Positions 27,872-36,074 of a DNA stretch of 64,000 bases are shown here, piece by piece. The notes under the pieces are model-generated. The model searched no databases. It saw only the letters and a list, made by a program, of their open reading frames with translations, and was not told the origin of the DNA. Origin of the DNA: Bog-473 sp963750075 (GTDB taxonomy: Bacteria; Actinomycetota; Acidimicrobiia; Acidimicrobiales; RAAP-2); contig CAVVPG010000005.1 of NCBI GenBank assembly GCA_963750075.1, positions 248,001-312,000 on the forward strand, given 5' to 3'. Every line of letters begins with the position of its first letter. Within the stretch, counting starts at the first letter, position 1. The position numbers and the translations under genes were made by a program.

Positions 27872-28696
27872 CTACCCGGCTCTGCGGGCCGGCGACAGGA
27901 TGAAGCGTTCGACCGCGTTGGCGAATCCGTCGTCCTGATTGGACGTCGTGACCATCCGGGCCGCCCGTTGTACCTCGCTCGACGCATTGCCCATCGCGAT
28001 GCTCAGACCGGAGTGGGCGAACATCAGCACGTCGTTGGGCATGTCGCCGATCGTCGCGATCGCCGCCGATGGGATGCCGAAGCGGACCGAGAGAAACCGC
28101 GCGACCTCCCCCTTGTTGGCCCGCGGATGGGTGACGTCGAGGTAGTACGGCTGAGATTGGGCTGCCGTGACGTGGTCGCCGAACTGCTCCCGCGCCGCAT
28201 CGGTGGCCCCGTCCATGGCGTCGCGGTCGTCGCTGACCCCGACGATCTTGACCACCTGGTCGCGCAAGTTGTCGAAGGTCTGGGTCACCGTGGGCGCGAA
28301 CCCGACGGTCGCGGCCTCCCGGTCGACGTGGGGGCCCCTGGGGTCGCGCACGTACCACTCCGCACCGCGGTAGACCCAGGTCACGAGGCCGTGCGACTCC
28401 AGCAGGGACAGGATGGGCTCGACCAGGTGCTCCGGCACCAGTCTCTGCTCAATCACCGTCATGTCGGGTTGGACCATCAGCCCGCCGTTGAAGGCCGCGA
28501 TGGGGGTGGAGATCTCCAGGGGCCCGACCAGCATCGACATGCCCCGGGGCGGGCGTCCGCTGGTGACGGCGAAGAGCACGCCGTTCGCATGGAGCGCGTG
28601 CACGGCGTCGACCGCCCGCGGGGTCAGCTCCTTCTCGGGCGTGACGAGGGTGCCGTCGACGTCGGCCAGGAGGAGCCGGATCGGGTTGTCAGGCAT
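27872..28696 (-). CDS. HAD-superfamily phosphatase, Cof (type IIB)
   Basis: A 274-residue HAD hydrolase. Motif I is DVDGT with nucleophile D12 and D14; motif II is in FAVTSGRPPRG; the type-IIB cap lies in the middle; motif IV is IGDMPNDVLMFAHSG. Cof-type enzymes dephosphorylate sugar phosphates, flavin or cofactor phosphates; the substrate is not predictable. It is followed on the minus strand by the enoyl-CoA hydratase after a 126-base gap and preceded by the esterase 27 bases upstream. Confidence 0.92.
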   Translation of the reverse strand: MPDNPIRLLLADVDGTLVTPEKELTPRAVDAVHALHANGVLFAVTSGRPPRGMSMLVGPLEISTPIAAFNGGLMVQPDMTVIEQRLVPEHLVEPILSLLESHGLVTWVYRGAEWYVRDPRGPHVDREAATVGFAPTVTQTFDNLRDQVVKIVGVSDDRDAMDGATDAAREQFGDHVTAAQSQPYYLDVTHPRANKGEVARFLSVRFGIPSAAIATIGDMPNDVLMFAHSGLSIAMGNASSEVQRAARMVTTSNQDDGFANAVERFILSPARRAG

Positions 28697-28723
28697 GACG
28701 CGTCGCTTCCGTGTCGAGAGAGC

Positions 28724-29812
28724 TCAGGGCGACCCGGTCTCAGTCGCCAGGACGCCGCGCACGAACGAGCCGGCCCGGGTGTAGACGTCCTGGCTCTCCT
28801 TGGTCCAGGGAAGGAGGAACGGGAAGACGTGGAACATTCCCTCGACCTCCGCGGTGACGTGGGGAACTCCGGCGAGGCGAAGCTTGGTGGCCAGCTCACG
28901 GATGGCGTCGCGGAACATCTCGTCGGCGCCGTAGACGAGGAAGGTCGGCGGCCAGCCTCCGAGGTCGTCCAGCAGCACGTCCACCCTCTGGTCATCGGGG
29001 TCGACGCCATGGAGGTAGGGATTGACCGGGATGTTCCAGGGCAGCACGTCGAGCGGCGCGTTGTCGATCACCGAATCCTCGCTGAGCGTGAGGCTCACCT
29101 CGGGCGAGAACAACAGGGCTCCCGCAGGGCGCCCCAGATCCTCCCTGTCCATGCGACGGAGGACCGTTCCCAGCAGTCCCCCGCCCCCCGAGTCGCCCGC
29201 AACCACCAACTGCTCGCACGACAGCCCTTCCTTCTTGAGATGGGAGATCACCGAGATGACGTCGTCGACGGCCGCGGGGAACGGGAACTCGGGCGCCAGC
29301 CGGTAGTCGGCGGCGAACACCGCGCACTGCGAGACCCGGGCCAGGTGCGCCATGAAGACGGAGTACATGCGCGGCGACGTGCCGATGTAGCCGCCTCCGT
29401 GCAGGTAGACGATCGTCCCCAGCTGCTCGGCGCCGCCTCCGCCTCCGGACGCGGCGACCGAGCGGTGGCGGAACCAGACCCCCGGCACGTCGCCGATCCG
29501 GTCCTGTTCGCTCGTCACTCCCTGCAGGGCCACGAACGGGGGGAGGACCCGGCCGGAGATCCCGTCGAGGACGCGTTCGAGAGAGCGGAACTCGTCGATG
29601 GGCAGGGAAGAGGCGTACCCGAGCAGCGTCCGCACCAGCTCCCGGGTGGCTGAAACGGCCATGTTCCGCGGCAGGTGGCTCGGCCCGCGCCACGGGTCTC
29701 TGAAGGGCAGCCGGCCCAGCGCGCCCAGGAAGCTCGAGGCCAGGGTGGCGACGTCGACCGCGGCGATCGGCCAGGGCGCGGTCTGCACCTCGGGACGGTC
29801 CGACATGACCAT
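28724..29812 (-). CDS. Alpha/beta-hydrolase esterase, hormone-sensitive-lipase family
   Basis: A 362-residue esterase. The oxyanion-hole signature HGGG is at 138-141 (VYLHGGGYIG) and the nucleophile elbow GDSGGGG has S208. The catalytic Asp and His are expected near YGADEMFRD and GMFHVFPF at the C-terminus. It hydrolyses carboxylic esters of short to medium chain length. ATG 29812 and ATG 29806 are both possible and neither has a ribosome site. No signal peptide is seen, so it is cytoplasmic. Confidence 0.9.
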   Translation of the reverse strand: MVMSDRPEVQTAPWPIAAVDVATLASSFLGALGRLPFRDPWRGPSHLPRNMAVSATRELVRTLLGYASSLPIDEFRSLERVLDGISGRVLPPFVALQGVTSEQDRIGDVPGVWFRHRSVAASGGGGGAEQLGTIVYLHGGGYIGTSPRMYSVFMAHLARVSQCAVFAADYRLAPEFPFPAAVDDVISVISHLKKEGLSCEQLVVAGDSGGGGLLGTVLRRMDREDLGRPAGALLFSPEVSLTLSEDSVIDNAPLDVLPWNIPVNPYLHGVDPDDQRVDVLLDDLGGWPPTFLVYGADEMFRDAIRELATKLRLAGVPHVTAEVEGMFHVFPFLLPWTKESQDVYTRAGSFVRGVLATETGSP

Positions 29813-30006
29813 GACCAGAGAGTATCGAGGCCGCCTCCGGCTTCAGCCCTGCGGCCGGTCGTTCACCGCGAGTTCACCGCCGGGCGATCGGCCGGGGTGC
29901 CCGGTGGACGGGTGGGGGTGCCAGAGTGAATGCTTTCCCGTGACGGGATCGCCCCCTCGAACTGGCGGCCCCCGAGTTGGGGCCCACGCACGAAAAGGAG
30001 AGGCCT

Positions 30007-30393
30007 GTGGCCAGCGAAGGATTCCATGAACCGCTCGACCTCCTGGACGAGGCCACCGTCGACCACCACCGGGCCATGACCTCGCTGTGCGAGGAGCTCG
30101 AGGCGATCGACTGGTACGACCAGCGGGTGAAGGCCACCTCGGACGAGAGCCTGGCCGCCGTGCTCGCGTACAACCGGGACGACGAGAAGGAGCACGCCGC
30201 CATGGCCCTCGAATGGCTGCGCCGGCGTGATCCCGCCCTCGACGCCAACCTGCGGAAATTCTTGTTCACGTCCGGGCCGATCACCGAGGTCGGCGACGAG
30301 GACGCCGAGGGTGCCGCGGGCGGCCCATCGGATGCGGTGTTCGACACCGCTGGCTCGCTCGGGATCGGCAGCTTGAAGGGGGCGGCGCGATGA
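30007..30393 (+). CDS. Encapsulated ferritin (EncFtn), encapsulin cargo
   Basis: A 128-residue half-ferritin. It forms a ring-shaped ferroxidase inside the encapsulin shell and oxidises Fe2+ for storage. The predicted metal ligands are a glutamate at about 30-32 (EELEAIDWYDQR) and E60/H63 (EKEH), matching the EncFtn pattern. The C-terminal SLGIGSLKG (117-125) is the cargo-loading peptide. I chose GTG 30007 because GGAG lies 6 bases upstream, and an in-frame ATG at 29977 adds a tail unlike the family. Its stop overlaps the shell gene start as ATGA. Upstream are two direct GTTCACCGC copies 11 bases apart. Confidence 0.93.
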   Translation: MASEGFHEPLDLLDEATVDHHRAMTSLCEELEAIDWYDQRVKATSDESLAAVLAYNRDDEKEHAAMALEWLRRRDPALDANLRKFLFTSGPITEVGDEDAEGAAGGPSDAVFDTAGSLGIGSLKGAAR

Positions 30394-31196
30394 ACCACCT
30401 CCTGCGGGACCTGGCCCCGATCTCCGACGGCGGGTGGGACGTGATCGACCAGGAGGCGACATCACGCCTCCCCACCTACCTGGCGGCGCGCAAACTGGTG
30501 GACTTCGCCGGTCCGTACGGCTGGTCGCATTCGGCGACGAACCTCGGCCGCATCTCCACCATCGCGGGGCCGTCGGAGGGCGTGGCGGCGGCGCAACGGA
30601 TCGTCCTCCCCCACTTGGAGCTGCGGGCCGAATTCAAGGTGTCCCGCGTCCAGCTCGACGACGTCGAGCGGGGGGCCCGCGATCCCGACCTTCCCGAGCT
30701 GGACGAGGCCGTGCGCCAGATCGCACTCGGCGAGAACGTCACGGTCTTCCACGGCCACCAGGCGGCGGGGCTGCACGGGATCACCGAGAGCACGTCCCAC
30801 GAGCCGATCGTGTTGGACGACGACGTCGAGCTGTCGCCCGACGGTGTGGCCCGCGCCGTGAACGTCCTCCGTCAGGCCGGTATCGACGGGCCCTACGGGT
30901 TGGCGATCTGCCCGGACATCTACACCAGGATCGTCGAGAGCACCGACTACGGGGGGCACCTGCTCTTCGACCATCTTCGTGAGATCCTCGGCGGCCCCCT
31001 GGTGTGGGCACCCGGCGTCGAGGGCGGTGTCGTGCTCAGCCTGCGTGGTGGGGACTTCCAATTCGAATGCGGGCAGGACCTGTCCATCGGCTATCTCGAC
31101 CACGACGCCGACGCCGTCCGCCTCTACATCGAGGAGAGCTTCAGCTTCCGCGTGCTCGAACCGGATGCCGCCGTCACGCTTCGAACCGAAGCCTGA
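30390..31196 (+). CDS. Family 1 encapsulin shell protein
   Basis: A 268-residue HK97-fold shell protein that self-assembles into an icosahedral nanocompartment. The N-terminus (MNHLLRDLAPISDGGWDVID) is the conserved encapsulin opening, and GPYGLAICPDIYTRI and APGVEGGVVLSLRGGDF fit the P and A domains. ATGA overlap with the EncFtn gene ensures cotranslation, and the shell captures that cargo by its C-terminal peptide. Together they store iron away from peroxide. The adjacent methionine sulfoxide reductases suggest an oxidative-stress neighbourhood. Confidence 0.95.
   Translation: MNHLLRDLAPISDGGWDVIDQEATSRLPTYLAARKLVDFAGPYGWSHSATNLGRISTIAGPSEGVAAAQRIVLPHLELRAEFKVSRVQLDDVERGARDPDLPELDEAVRQIALGENVTVFHGHQAAGLHGITESTSHEPIVLDDDVELSPDGVARAVNVLRQAGIDGPYGLAICPDIYTRIVESTDYGGHLLFDHLREILGGPLVWAPGVEGGVVLSLRGGDFQFECGQDLSIGYLDHDADAVRLYIEESFSFRVLEPDAAVTLRTEA
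31177..31191. terminator. Possible bidirectional hairpin at encapsulin/msrA junction
   Basis: GCTTCG-AAC-CGAAGC is a perfect 6-bp stem with a triloop spanning the last encapsulin codons. The convergent msrA stop is 18 bases further. It could end transcripts from both sides, though no U-tract follows and the sequence is also coding. Confidence 0.3.
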
Positions 31197-31208
31197 GCGA
31201 CGTTCCTC

Positions 31209-31730
31209 CTATCCGGCCACGGCCTCGTTTCGTCGCGGCAACACCCAACCCGGACGCGGGAAGTGGCAGGTGTACCCGTTCGGGTACCGCTCCAGGTAGT
31301 CCTGATGCTCCGGCTCGGCCTCCCAGAAGGGACCGGCGGGCGCGACCTCGGTGACGACCTTGCCGGGCCAGAGCCCCGACGCTTCGACGTCGGCGATGGT
31401 GTCCTCGGCCACCCGGCGCTGCTCGTCGTCGAGGTAGAAGATGGCGGAGCGGTAGCTCGCGCCCCGGTCGTTGCCCTGGCGGTTCAGCGTCGTCGGGTCG
31501 TGGATCTGGAAGAAGAACTCCAGCAGGTCACGGTACGAGGTCGCAGCGGGGTCGAAGGTGATCTCGATCGCCTCGGCGTGGCTGCCGTGGTTGCGGTAGG
31601 TCGCGTTCGGGACGTCGCCACCGGAGTAGCCCACCCGCGTGGACACGATCCCCGGCCGCTTGCGGATGAGGTCCTGCATGCCCCAGAAGCACCCACCGGC
31701 CAGGATCGCCTTCTCGGTCTTGCCGCTCAT
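31209..31730 (-). CDS. msrA: Peptide-methionine (S)-S-oxide reductase MsrA
   Basis: A 173-residue repair enzyme that reduces methionine-S-sulfoxide in proteins. The active site is GGCFWG with catalytic C14, and YSGGDVPNATYRNHGSHAEA and FFFQIHDPTTLNRQGND are classic MsrA segments. Resolving cysteine candidates lie near the C-terminus (YTCHFPRPG). The start overlaps the msrB stop as ATGA, so the pair is cotranslated. It converges on the encapsulin gene. Confidence 0.97.
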   Translation of the reverse strand: MSGKTEKAILAGGCFWGMQDLIRKRPGIVSTRVGYSGGDVPNATYRNHGSHAEAIEITFDPAATSYRDLLEFFFQIHDPTTLNRQGNDRGASYRSAIFYLDDEQRRVAEDTIADVEASGLWPGKVVTEVAPAGPFWEAEPEHQDYLERYPNGYTCHFPRPGWVLPRRNEAVAG

Positions 31731-32200
31731 GGGGCCACCTCCTTGCCCTTCGCGGGGGCGTCGAACACCTTCGTGTACTCACCGTATCCCTCGGCCTCCA
31801 GGTCGTCGTAAGGGACGAAGCGGAGCGCGGCCGAGTTGATGCAGTAGCGCAGCCCACCCTCGTCGGGGGGCCCGTCCTCGAACACGTGGCCCAGGTGGCT
31901 GTCCCCGTGGGTCGAGCGGACCTCGGTCCGCAGCATCCCGTGTGTCCGGTCCTGCGTCTCGACGACGTTGCGCGGCTCGAGGGGGACCGTGAAGCTCGGC
32001 CACCCGCATCCGCTGTCGAACTTCTTGGTGGAGGCGAACAACGGCTCGCCCGAGACCACGTCCACGTAGATGCCGGCCTCCTTGTGGTCCCAGAACTCGT
32101 TGTCGAACGCGGGTTCGGTGGCGCTCTCCTGGGTGACGGCGTGCTGACGGGCGGTCAGCTTGGAAACGGCTGCTGGGTCCTTGCGGTAGGTCTCCGGCAC
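31727..32200 (-). CDS. msrB: Peptide-methionine (R)-S-oxide reductase MsrB
   Basis: A 157-residue enzyme for the R epimer of methionine sulfoxide. Signatures are SGCGWPSF, THGMLRTEVRS..DSHLGHVF and the catalytic cysteine in RYCINSAAL. The structural zinc CxxC pairs seen in some MsrB proteins are absent. GTG start with GAAGGAG 5 bases upstream. msrB-msrA overlap as one operon that repairs both epimers of oxidised methionine. Confidence 0.97.
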   Translation of the reverse strand: MPETYRKDPAAVSKLTARQHAVTQESATEPAFDNEFWDHKEAGIYVDVVSGEPLFASTKKFDSGCGWPSFTVPLEPRNVVETQDRTHGMLRTEVRSTHGDSHLGHVFEDGPPDEGGLRYCINSAALRFVPYDDLEAEGYGEYTKVFDAPAKGKEVAP

Positions 32201-32303
32201 GGTGACTCCTTCGCCACGGAACGTGGCCTCGATTCTTACCGGTTCTAACGCCCGGAGGGTCTCCTTCGTTCCCGTTCTTTCCAGGCGGACCGGATCCTCC
32301 GAT

Positions 32304-33335
32304 CTACAGCGTGACCACGACCTTTCCCCGTGCTCCCCCGTCGGTCAGGTGCCCGATGGCGTCGGGGACCTCGGATAGGGGGAACGTGCGATCGATGGCC
32401 GGGGTCACGGCGCCGGACTCGAGTAGTCCCCGCAGCGCGGAGAGGTCCTCGGAACTCTCGGAGGAGACGAGCATGCCCAGCTCCTGGCTCACGAACGGCG
32501 AGAGCGCCACCGCCCTGAGCTGGCGGTCGAATCCGCCCGTCCACTGCCCACCGGTCTCGGCACCGACGATGACGAGCCTCCCGGCCGGCACGAGGGCTCG
32601 GCGCAGATCCGCCAAACGGCTGTTGCCTCCGATGTCGACGATCACGTCGTAGCGGTGCAGTCCGTCGGCGAACTCGTGCTGCGTGTAGTCGATGACGTGA
32701 TCGGCACCGAGGGTGATCACCAGGTCAGTCTTCGCCGCGCTGCAGACGCCGGTGACCTCGGCACCCAGCGCTTTGGCGATCTGGACGGCGAACGTGCCGA
32801 CACCGCCGGACGCGCCGATGACGAGCACCTTCTCCCCCGCCTTGACCTGTGCCTTGTCGCGCACTGCTTGCAGGGCGCTCACCCCGGAGACCGGGACGGC
32901 CGCCGCCTGTTCGAAGGTCAGGTTCGCCGGCTTGGGGGCGAGCCGCCGCGCGTCGGCCCGGCAGTACTCGGCGAACGAGCCCTCGCCCGTGCCGTAGACC
33001 TCGTCGCCCTGATGCAGGCCGGTCACGTTCCGTCCCACGGCGACCACGGTGCCGGCCAGGCCCCGGCCCGGGTTGGGCTGCTTCGGCCGGCGCAGCCCGA
33101 AACCCATCAGGCGCATGAGCCTGGGCAGGCCGCTCATGAGGTGCCAGGTACCCCGGTCCACGCCGGCGGCGTGCACCCGGACCAGGACCTCGCCGTCGCC
33201 CATGGCGGGCCGGGCGATCGTCCTCAGCCGGAGGACGTCTGCAGGATCGGTGCCGTAGCGATCCTGCACGATCGCCCGCATGGTGTCCGTGCCGGCGGAC
33301 GTCGGCGTCGGGTCCGGCTGGGTCATGGTCTTCAT
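32304..33335 (-). CDS. Zinc-independent MDR-family NAD(P)-dependent oxidoreductase
   Basis: A 343-residue medium-chain dehydrogenase/reductase of the quinone-oxidoreductase group. Visible are VDRGTWHLM, GTVVAVGRNVTGLHQGDEVYG, and the NADPH-binding GASGGVGTFAVQIAKALGA. Zinc-ligand residues are missing, which fits quinone or enal reductases. ATG 33335 is chosen because GGAG lies 5 bases upstream; a second in-frame ATG at 33326 is close. It follows the DUF4389 gene by 56 bases and may be controlled by the divergent TetR regulator. Confidence 0.92.
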   Translation of the reverse strand: MKTMTQPDPTPTSAGTDTMRAIVQDRYGTDPADVLRLRTIARPAMGDGEVLVRVHAAGVDRGTWHLMSGLPRLMRLMGFGLRRPKQPNPGRGLAGTVVAVGRNVTGLHQGDEVYGTGEGSFAEYCRADARRLAPKPANLTFEQAAAVPVSGVSALQAVRDKAQVKAGEKVLVIGASGGVGTFAVQIAKALGAEVTGVCSAAKTDLVITLGADHVIDYTQHEFADGLHRYDVIVDIGGNSRLADLRRALVPAGRLVIVGAETGGQWTGGFDRQLRAVALSPFVSQELGMLVSSESSEDLSALRGLLESGAVTPAIDRTFPLSEVPDAIGHLTDGGARGKVVVTL

Positions 33336-33391
33336 CTTCTCTCCTGGGTCGCCCGGATCCTGCGCTGGTGTCGCGGACGGGTGGCGGGGGG

Positions 33392-33988
33392 TCATGCCGC
33401 GAGACGGAACGGCGGGTACTGGTCGGTCAGCAGGCCGACGTACGCCTCGACCCGGAGGGCGTAGCGAAAGGCGTCGACGAGGAAGTCCCTGATGCCCTGG
33501 GGGTACTCCCCGCTCACGAGCACCGCAATGAACCCGGCGACGATGCCGACGACGGCCGCAACGAACAAGCCCAGCAGGACGACGTACTGAGGGATGGCCA
33601 GGAACCACTTGTAGAGCGGCTTCCAGCGTTGGAGATGCTCGGGATAGACGAGCCGCAGGGAAGTGTGCGGCTCCACCCCGTCGTCATCGGACGACAGCGC
33701 GAAGTCGAAGGGGGGGTAGTCCTCGTGCATGAAGAAGGCGTAGCTCATGGCCCGCCATTCGTAGCGGTAGGTCATGACGATCACGTCGAAGAGCGGTCGC
33801 GGTATCCGCTCCGTGAACAGCACCGTGAAGAAGCTGATCAGGGTGAGCACCTGCCGGAGCGTGCGCAGGGCGTAGGCGATCATCAGGTGCGGGACCGCCA
33901 GCAGCCACTGCACGAGCGGACGCCACCGGGTGATACGGCGGTCGGCGTCGAACTCGAGCTGCAGCGGATAGGGGGCGGGCATGGACAT
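33392..33988 (-). CDS. DUF4389 membrane protein
   Basis: A 198-residue membrane protein of the DUF4389 family. Repeated blocks read RWRPLVQWLLAVPHL and RWKPLYKWFLAIPQY. A transmembrane stretch is VVLLGLFVAAVVGIVAGFIAVL, with further hydrophobic segments near the N-terminus. ALRVEAYVGLLTDQYPPF is the family C-terminal mark. Function is unknown. GGAG lies 5 bases before ATG 33988. It is divergent from a TetR gene with two operators in the shared promoter region, so it is probably part of that regulon. Confidence 0.9.
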   Translation of the reverse strand: MSMPAPYPLQLEFDADRRITRWRPLVQWLLAVPHLMIAYALRTLRQVLTLISFFTVLFTERIPRPLFDVIVMTYRYEWRAMSYAFFMHEDYPPFDFALSSDDDGVEPHTSLRLVYPEHLQRWKPLYKWFLAIPQYVVLLGLFVAAVVGIVAGFIAVLVSGEYPQGIRDFLVDAFRYALRVEAYVGLLTDQYPPFRLAA

Positions 33989-34122
33989 GGTGTCTCCTTC
34001 GGTCGGGCGGCTTCGGGTGAAGCGGCGTACTCGGCGCGGGCCTAAATGCCCTGCAGCGTCCGACGCTCCCGACGAAGGCGACCGGCCCGGATCGGCCGTC
34101 GTGCTCGCTGGGGTGCCGTGGG

Positions 34123-34157
34123 CTTACGTTGTAAGTATTGTAGGCTTACACCGTAAG
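34123..34157. promoter_or_regulatory. Two tandem palindromes, candidate TetR operators
   Basis: CTTACGTTGTAAG (34123-34135) and CTTACACCGTAAG (34145-34157) are two copies of CTTAC-N3-GTAAG. Their centres are 22 bases apart, about two helical turns, so two dimers could bind the same face. They lie in the divergent promoter region of the TetR and DUF4389 genes. Binding by the adjacent regulator is inferred. Confidence 0.7.
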
Positions 34158-34191
34158 GTTGTCAACCCCACACAGAAGGAGGACGTGCGCG

Positions 34192-34863
34192 ATGGCACGA
34201 CCGACCAAGCCCGCACCAGCGGCCAGGGCCCCGTTGAGCCGCGCACGCGTCCTGGCCGCCGGGGTCACCTTTGCCGACCAGCAGGGGATCGCGTCCCTCA
34301 GCATGCGCAAGCTCGGCGAAGCGCTCGGGGTCGAGGCCATGTCGCTGTACAACCACGTGGCCAACAAGGACGAGCTGCTCGACGGCATGGTCGACGTGGT
34401 CTTCGGCGAGATCCTCGTCCCGTCCGTTGCGACCGACTGGAAGAGAGCGATGCGTGACCGGGCGCAGTCAGCGCGTCAGGCCCTCGGGCGCCACCCCTGG
34501 GCCATCGCGCTCATGTCGACGCGCACCTCGCCGGGGCCCGCGACCCTGAAGCATCACGACGCCGTCATCGGCAGCCTCCGGTCCGCCGGCTTCTCGGTCG
34601 CGCTCGCCGCCCACGCGTTCTCACTCCTCGACAGCTACATCTACGGGTTCGCGCTGCAGGAAGCCACGCTGCCCTTCGGCGACTCCGAGGAGGAGACGGC
34701 GGAGGTGGCGCGCTCGATGCTGGCAGAGGTGCCCGCCGACGACTATCCCCACCTGACCGAGCTCACCCTCGAGCACATCCTGCGGCCGGGGTACGACTAC
34801 GGCGACGAGTTCCTCTACGGGATCGACCTCATCCTCGACGGGCTCGAGCGGCACCTCGCCTGA
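34192..34863 (+). CDS. TetR family regulator with TetR_C-type C-terminal domain
   Basis: A 223-residue repressor. The helix-turn-helix is at about residues 20-60 with LGEALGVEAMSLYNHVANKDELLDG. The C-terminal half (SLLDSYIYGFALQEATLPF) resembles the TetR_C domain of drug-responsive members. AAGGAGG precedes ATG 34192; an in-frame start at 34159 overlaps an operator and is rejected. Two palindromes upstream support autoregulation and control of the divergent DUF4389 and oxidoreductase genes. Confidence 0.94.
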   Translation: MARPTKPAPAARAPLSRARVLAAGVTFADQQGIASLSMRKLGEALGVEAMSLYNHVANKDELLDGMVDVVFGEILVPSVATDWKRAMRDRAQSARQALGRHPWAIALMSTRTSPGPATLKHHDAVIGSLRSAGFSVALAAHAFSLLDSYIYGFALQEATLPFGDSEEETAEVARSMLAEVPADDYPHLTELTLEHILRPGYDYGDEFLYGIDLILDGLERHLA

Positions 34864-34926
34864 CGAGGATCAATCGATCTCGAAATGGCGGCATGTCTCC
34901 CTCTCGTGGACAGCAACCCTCGATGT

Positions 34927-36021
34927 TCAGCCGCTTCTTGCTCCCCTCGCCGGAACGGGCGACGTCTCGAGCGGGTCGAAGTCCGCATCGGGCTTGAATT
35001 CGACGTGGACAGCGACCTCTCCCCGCCGCACCTCCATCTGGGCGAGACGCTCGAAGACCGCTCTGTCCGCGACCGTGAGCGGTGGTTGGGTCACCGATCG
35101 CGGCCAGAGCCGGTATCGCTGCACCACATTGATCTCTGCCGCGAGGAGGAAGAGCTGGGCTCCCAGGTAGATCCAGGCCAACAAGACGATGACGATGCCG
35201 AAGAAGCCGTAGGTCTCGGTTGCATGTTGGAGTTCCCGGCCCACGTACCAGCTCCCCACGATCTGCAGCGTCTGCCAGAAGACGGTGGCCAACACCGCGC
35301 CGAGCACGACGTCCCGCCATGTGAATTTCACCGCGGTCATGACCATGTACGAGACGAGAATGAGCCCAAAGTTGAAGGCGAGCGAACCGATGAGCAGGAG
35401 GACCCTCGAGACCTCCTCGTGTGCAGTCAGCGTGGCGAACCCAGTGAGCACCGTTGATCCGATCGTCGACAAGGCGAGCAGGACGAGGACCGCGAGCCCT
35501 CGGAGATAGCGCATGGGGAGGGACGGCCAGCGGACGTAGGGGATGTTCCACACCTTGTTCATCGCGCTCTGCGTCGCCAGCCCGAGGCCGATGGCTCCGT
35601 ACAAGAGGAGCAGGCCGCCGATGACGACCGCGAAGGCGCTCCCGGTCAGGGTGTGGACCTGCGATTGCAACTGCGGACCGATGATCGGAAAGCTCCCGAG
35701 CGCGCTGTCGACGAGGTCCTTGCGCAGCTGGTCGTTGTTGTGCAGGACGTAGCCCAAGATGGTGGTGAACAGCATCAGGAGCGGGAAGACGGCAAAGAGG
35801 CCGTAGTACGCGATGAGCGCCGCCTTGCTTCCCGCCTGGTCGTTGCCGAACTTCTGCAGGACGGCGAACGGAAAGCCGAGCACACGGTGTCGCTGCTGGT
35901 ACTTGTCTGCCCGGCGGACGAGTACCTCCATCCGGCCCGGCCGAATCCTTGCTCCCGCTTCGGGGCTCGGCTGGACGGCGGGGTCCTGCGAGTGAGTCGG
36001 CGGATGGTCCGGAGCAGTCAC
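34927..36021 (-). CDS. YihY/virulence factor BrkB family membrane protein
   Basis: A 364-residue inner-membrane protein (from GTG 36021). It carries the family core AALIAYYGLFAVFPLLMLFTTILGYVL, then LLLYGAIGLGLATQSAMNKVW and WRDVVLGAVLATVFWQTLQ, with about six transmembrane helices. The charged N- and C-terminal tails are cytosolic. The name 'ribonuclease BN' used for the family is a historical error. The GTG has a weak ribosome site; ATG 35931 is an alternative that would remove a proline-rich leader. It follows the MFS exporter by 53 bases on the same strand. Confidence 0.9.
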   Translation of the reverse strand: MTAPDHPPTHSQDPAVQPSPEAGARIRPGRMEVLVRRADKYQQRHRVLGFPFAVLQKFGNDQAGSKAALIAYYGLFAVFPLLMLFTTILGYVLHNNDQLRKDLVDSALGSFPIIGPQLQSQVHTLTGSAFAVVIGGLLLLYGAIGLGLATQSAMNKVWNIPYVRWPSLPMRYLRGLAVLVLLALSTIGSTVLTGFATLTAHEEVSRVLLLIGSLAFNFGLILVSYMVMTAVKFTWRDVVLGAVLATVFWQTLQIVGSWYVGRELQHATETYGFFGIVIVLLAWIYLGAQLFLLAAEINVVQRYRLWPRSVTQPPLTVADRAVFERLAQMEVRRGEVAVHVEFKPDADFDPLETSPVPARGARSG

Positions 36022-36074
36022 GAACTCAAAGATAGGACTGCGATGAACGTCGGGTGCCCCCTTGGGGCAACTCG

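Noticed and set aside
33368..34045. Plus-strand 225-codon frame opposite the DUF4389 gene
   Set aside because: No motif or ribosome site; charge-rich shadow of a membrane protein on the other strand.
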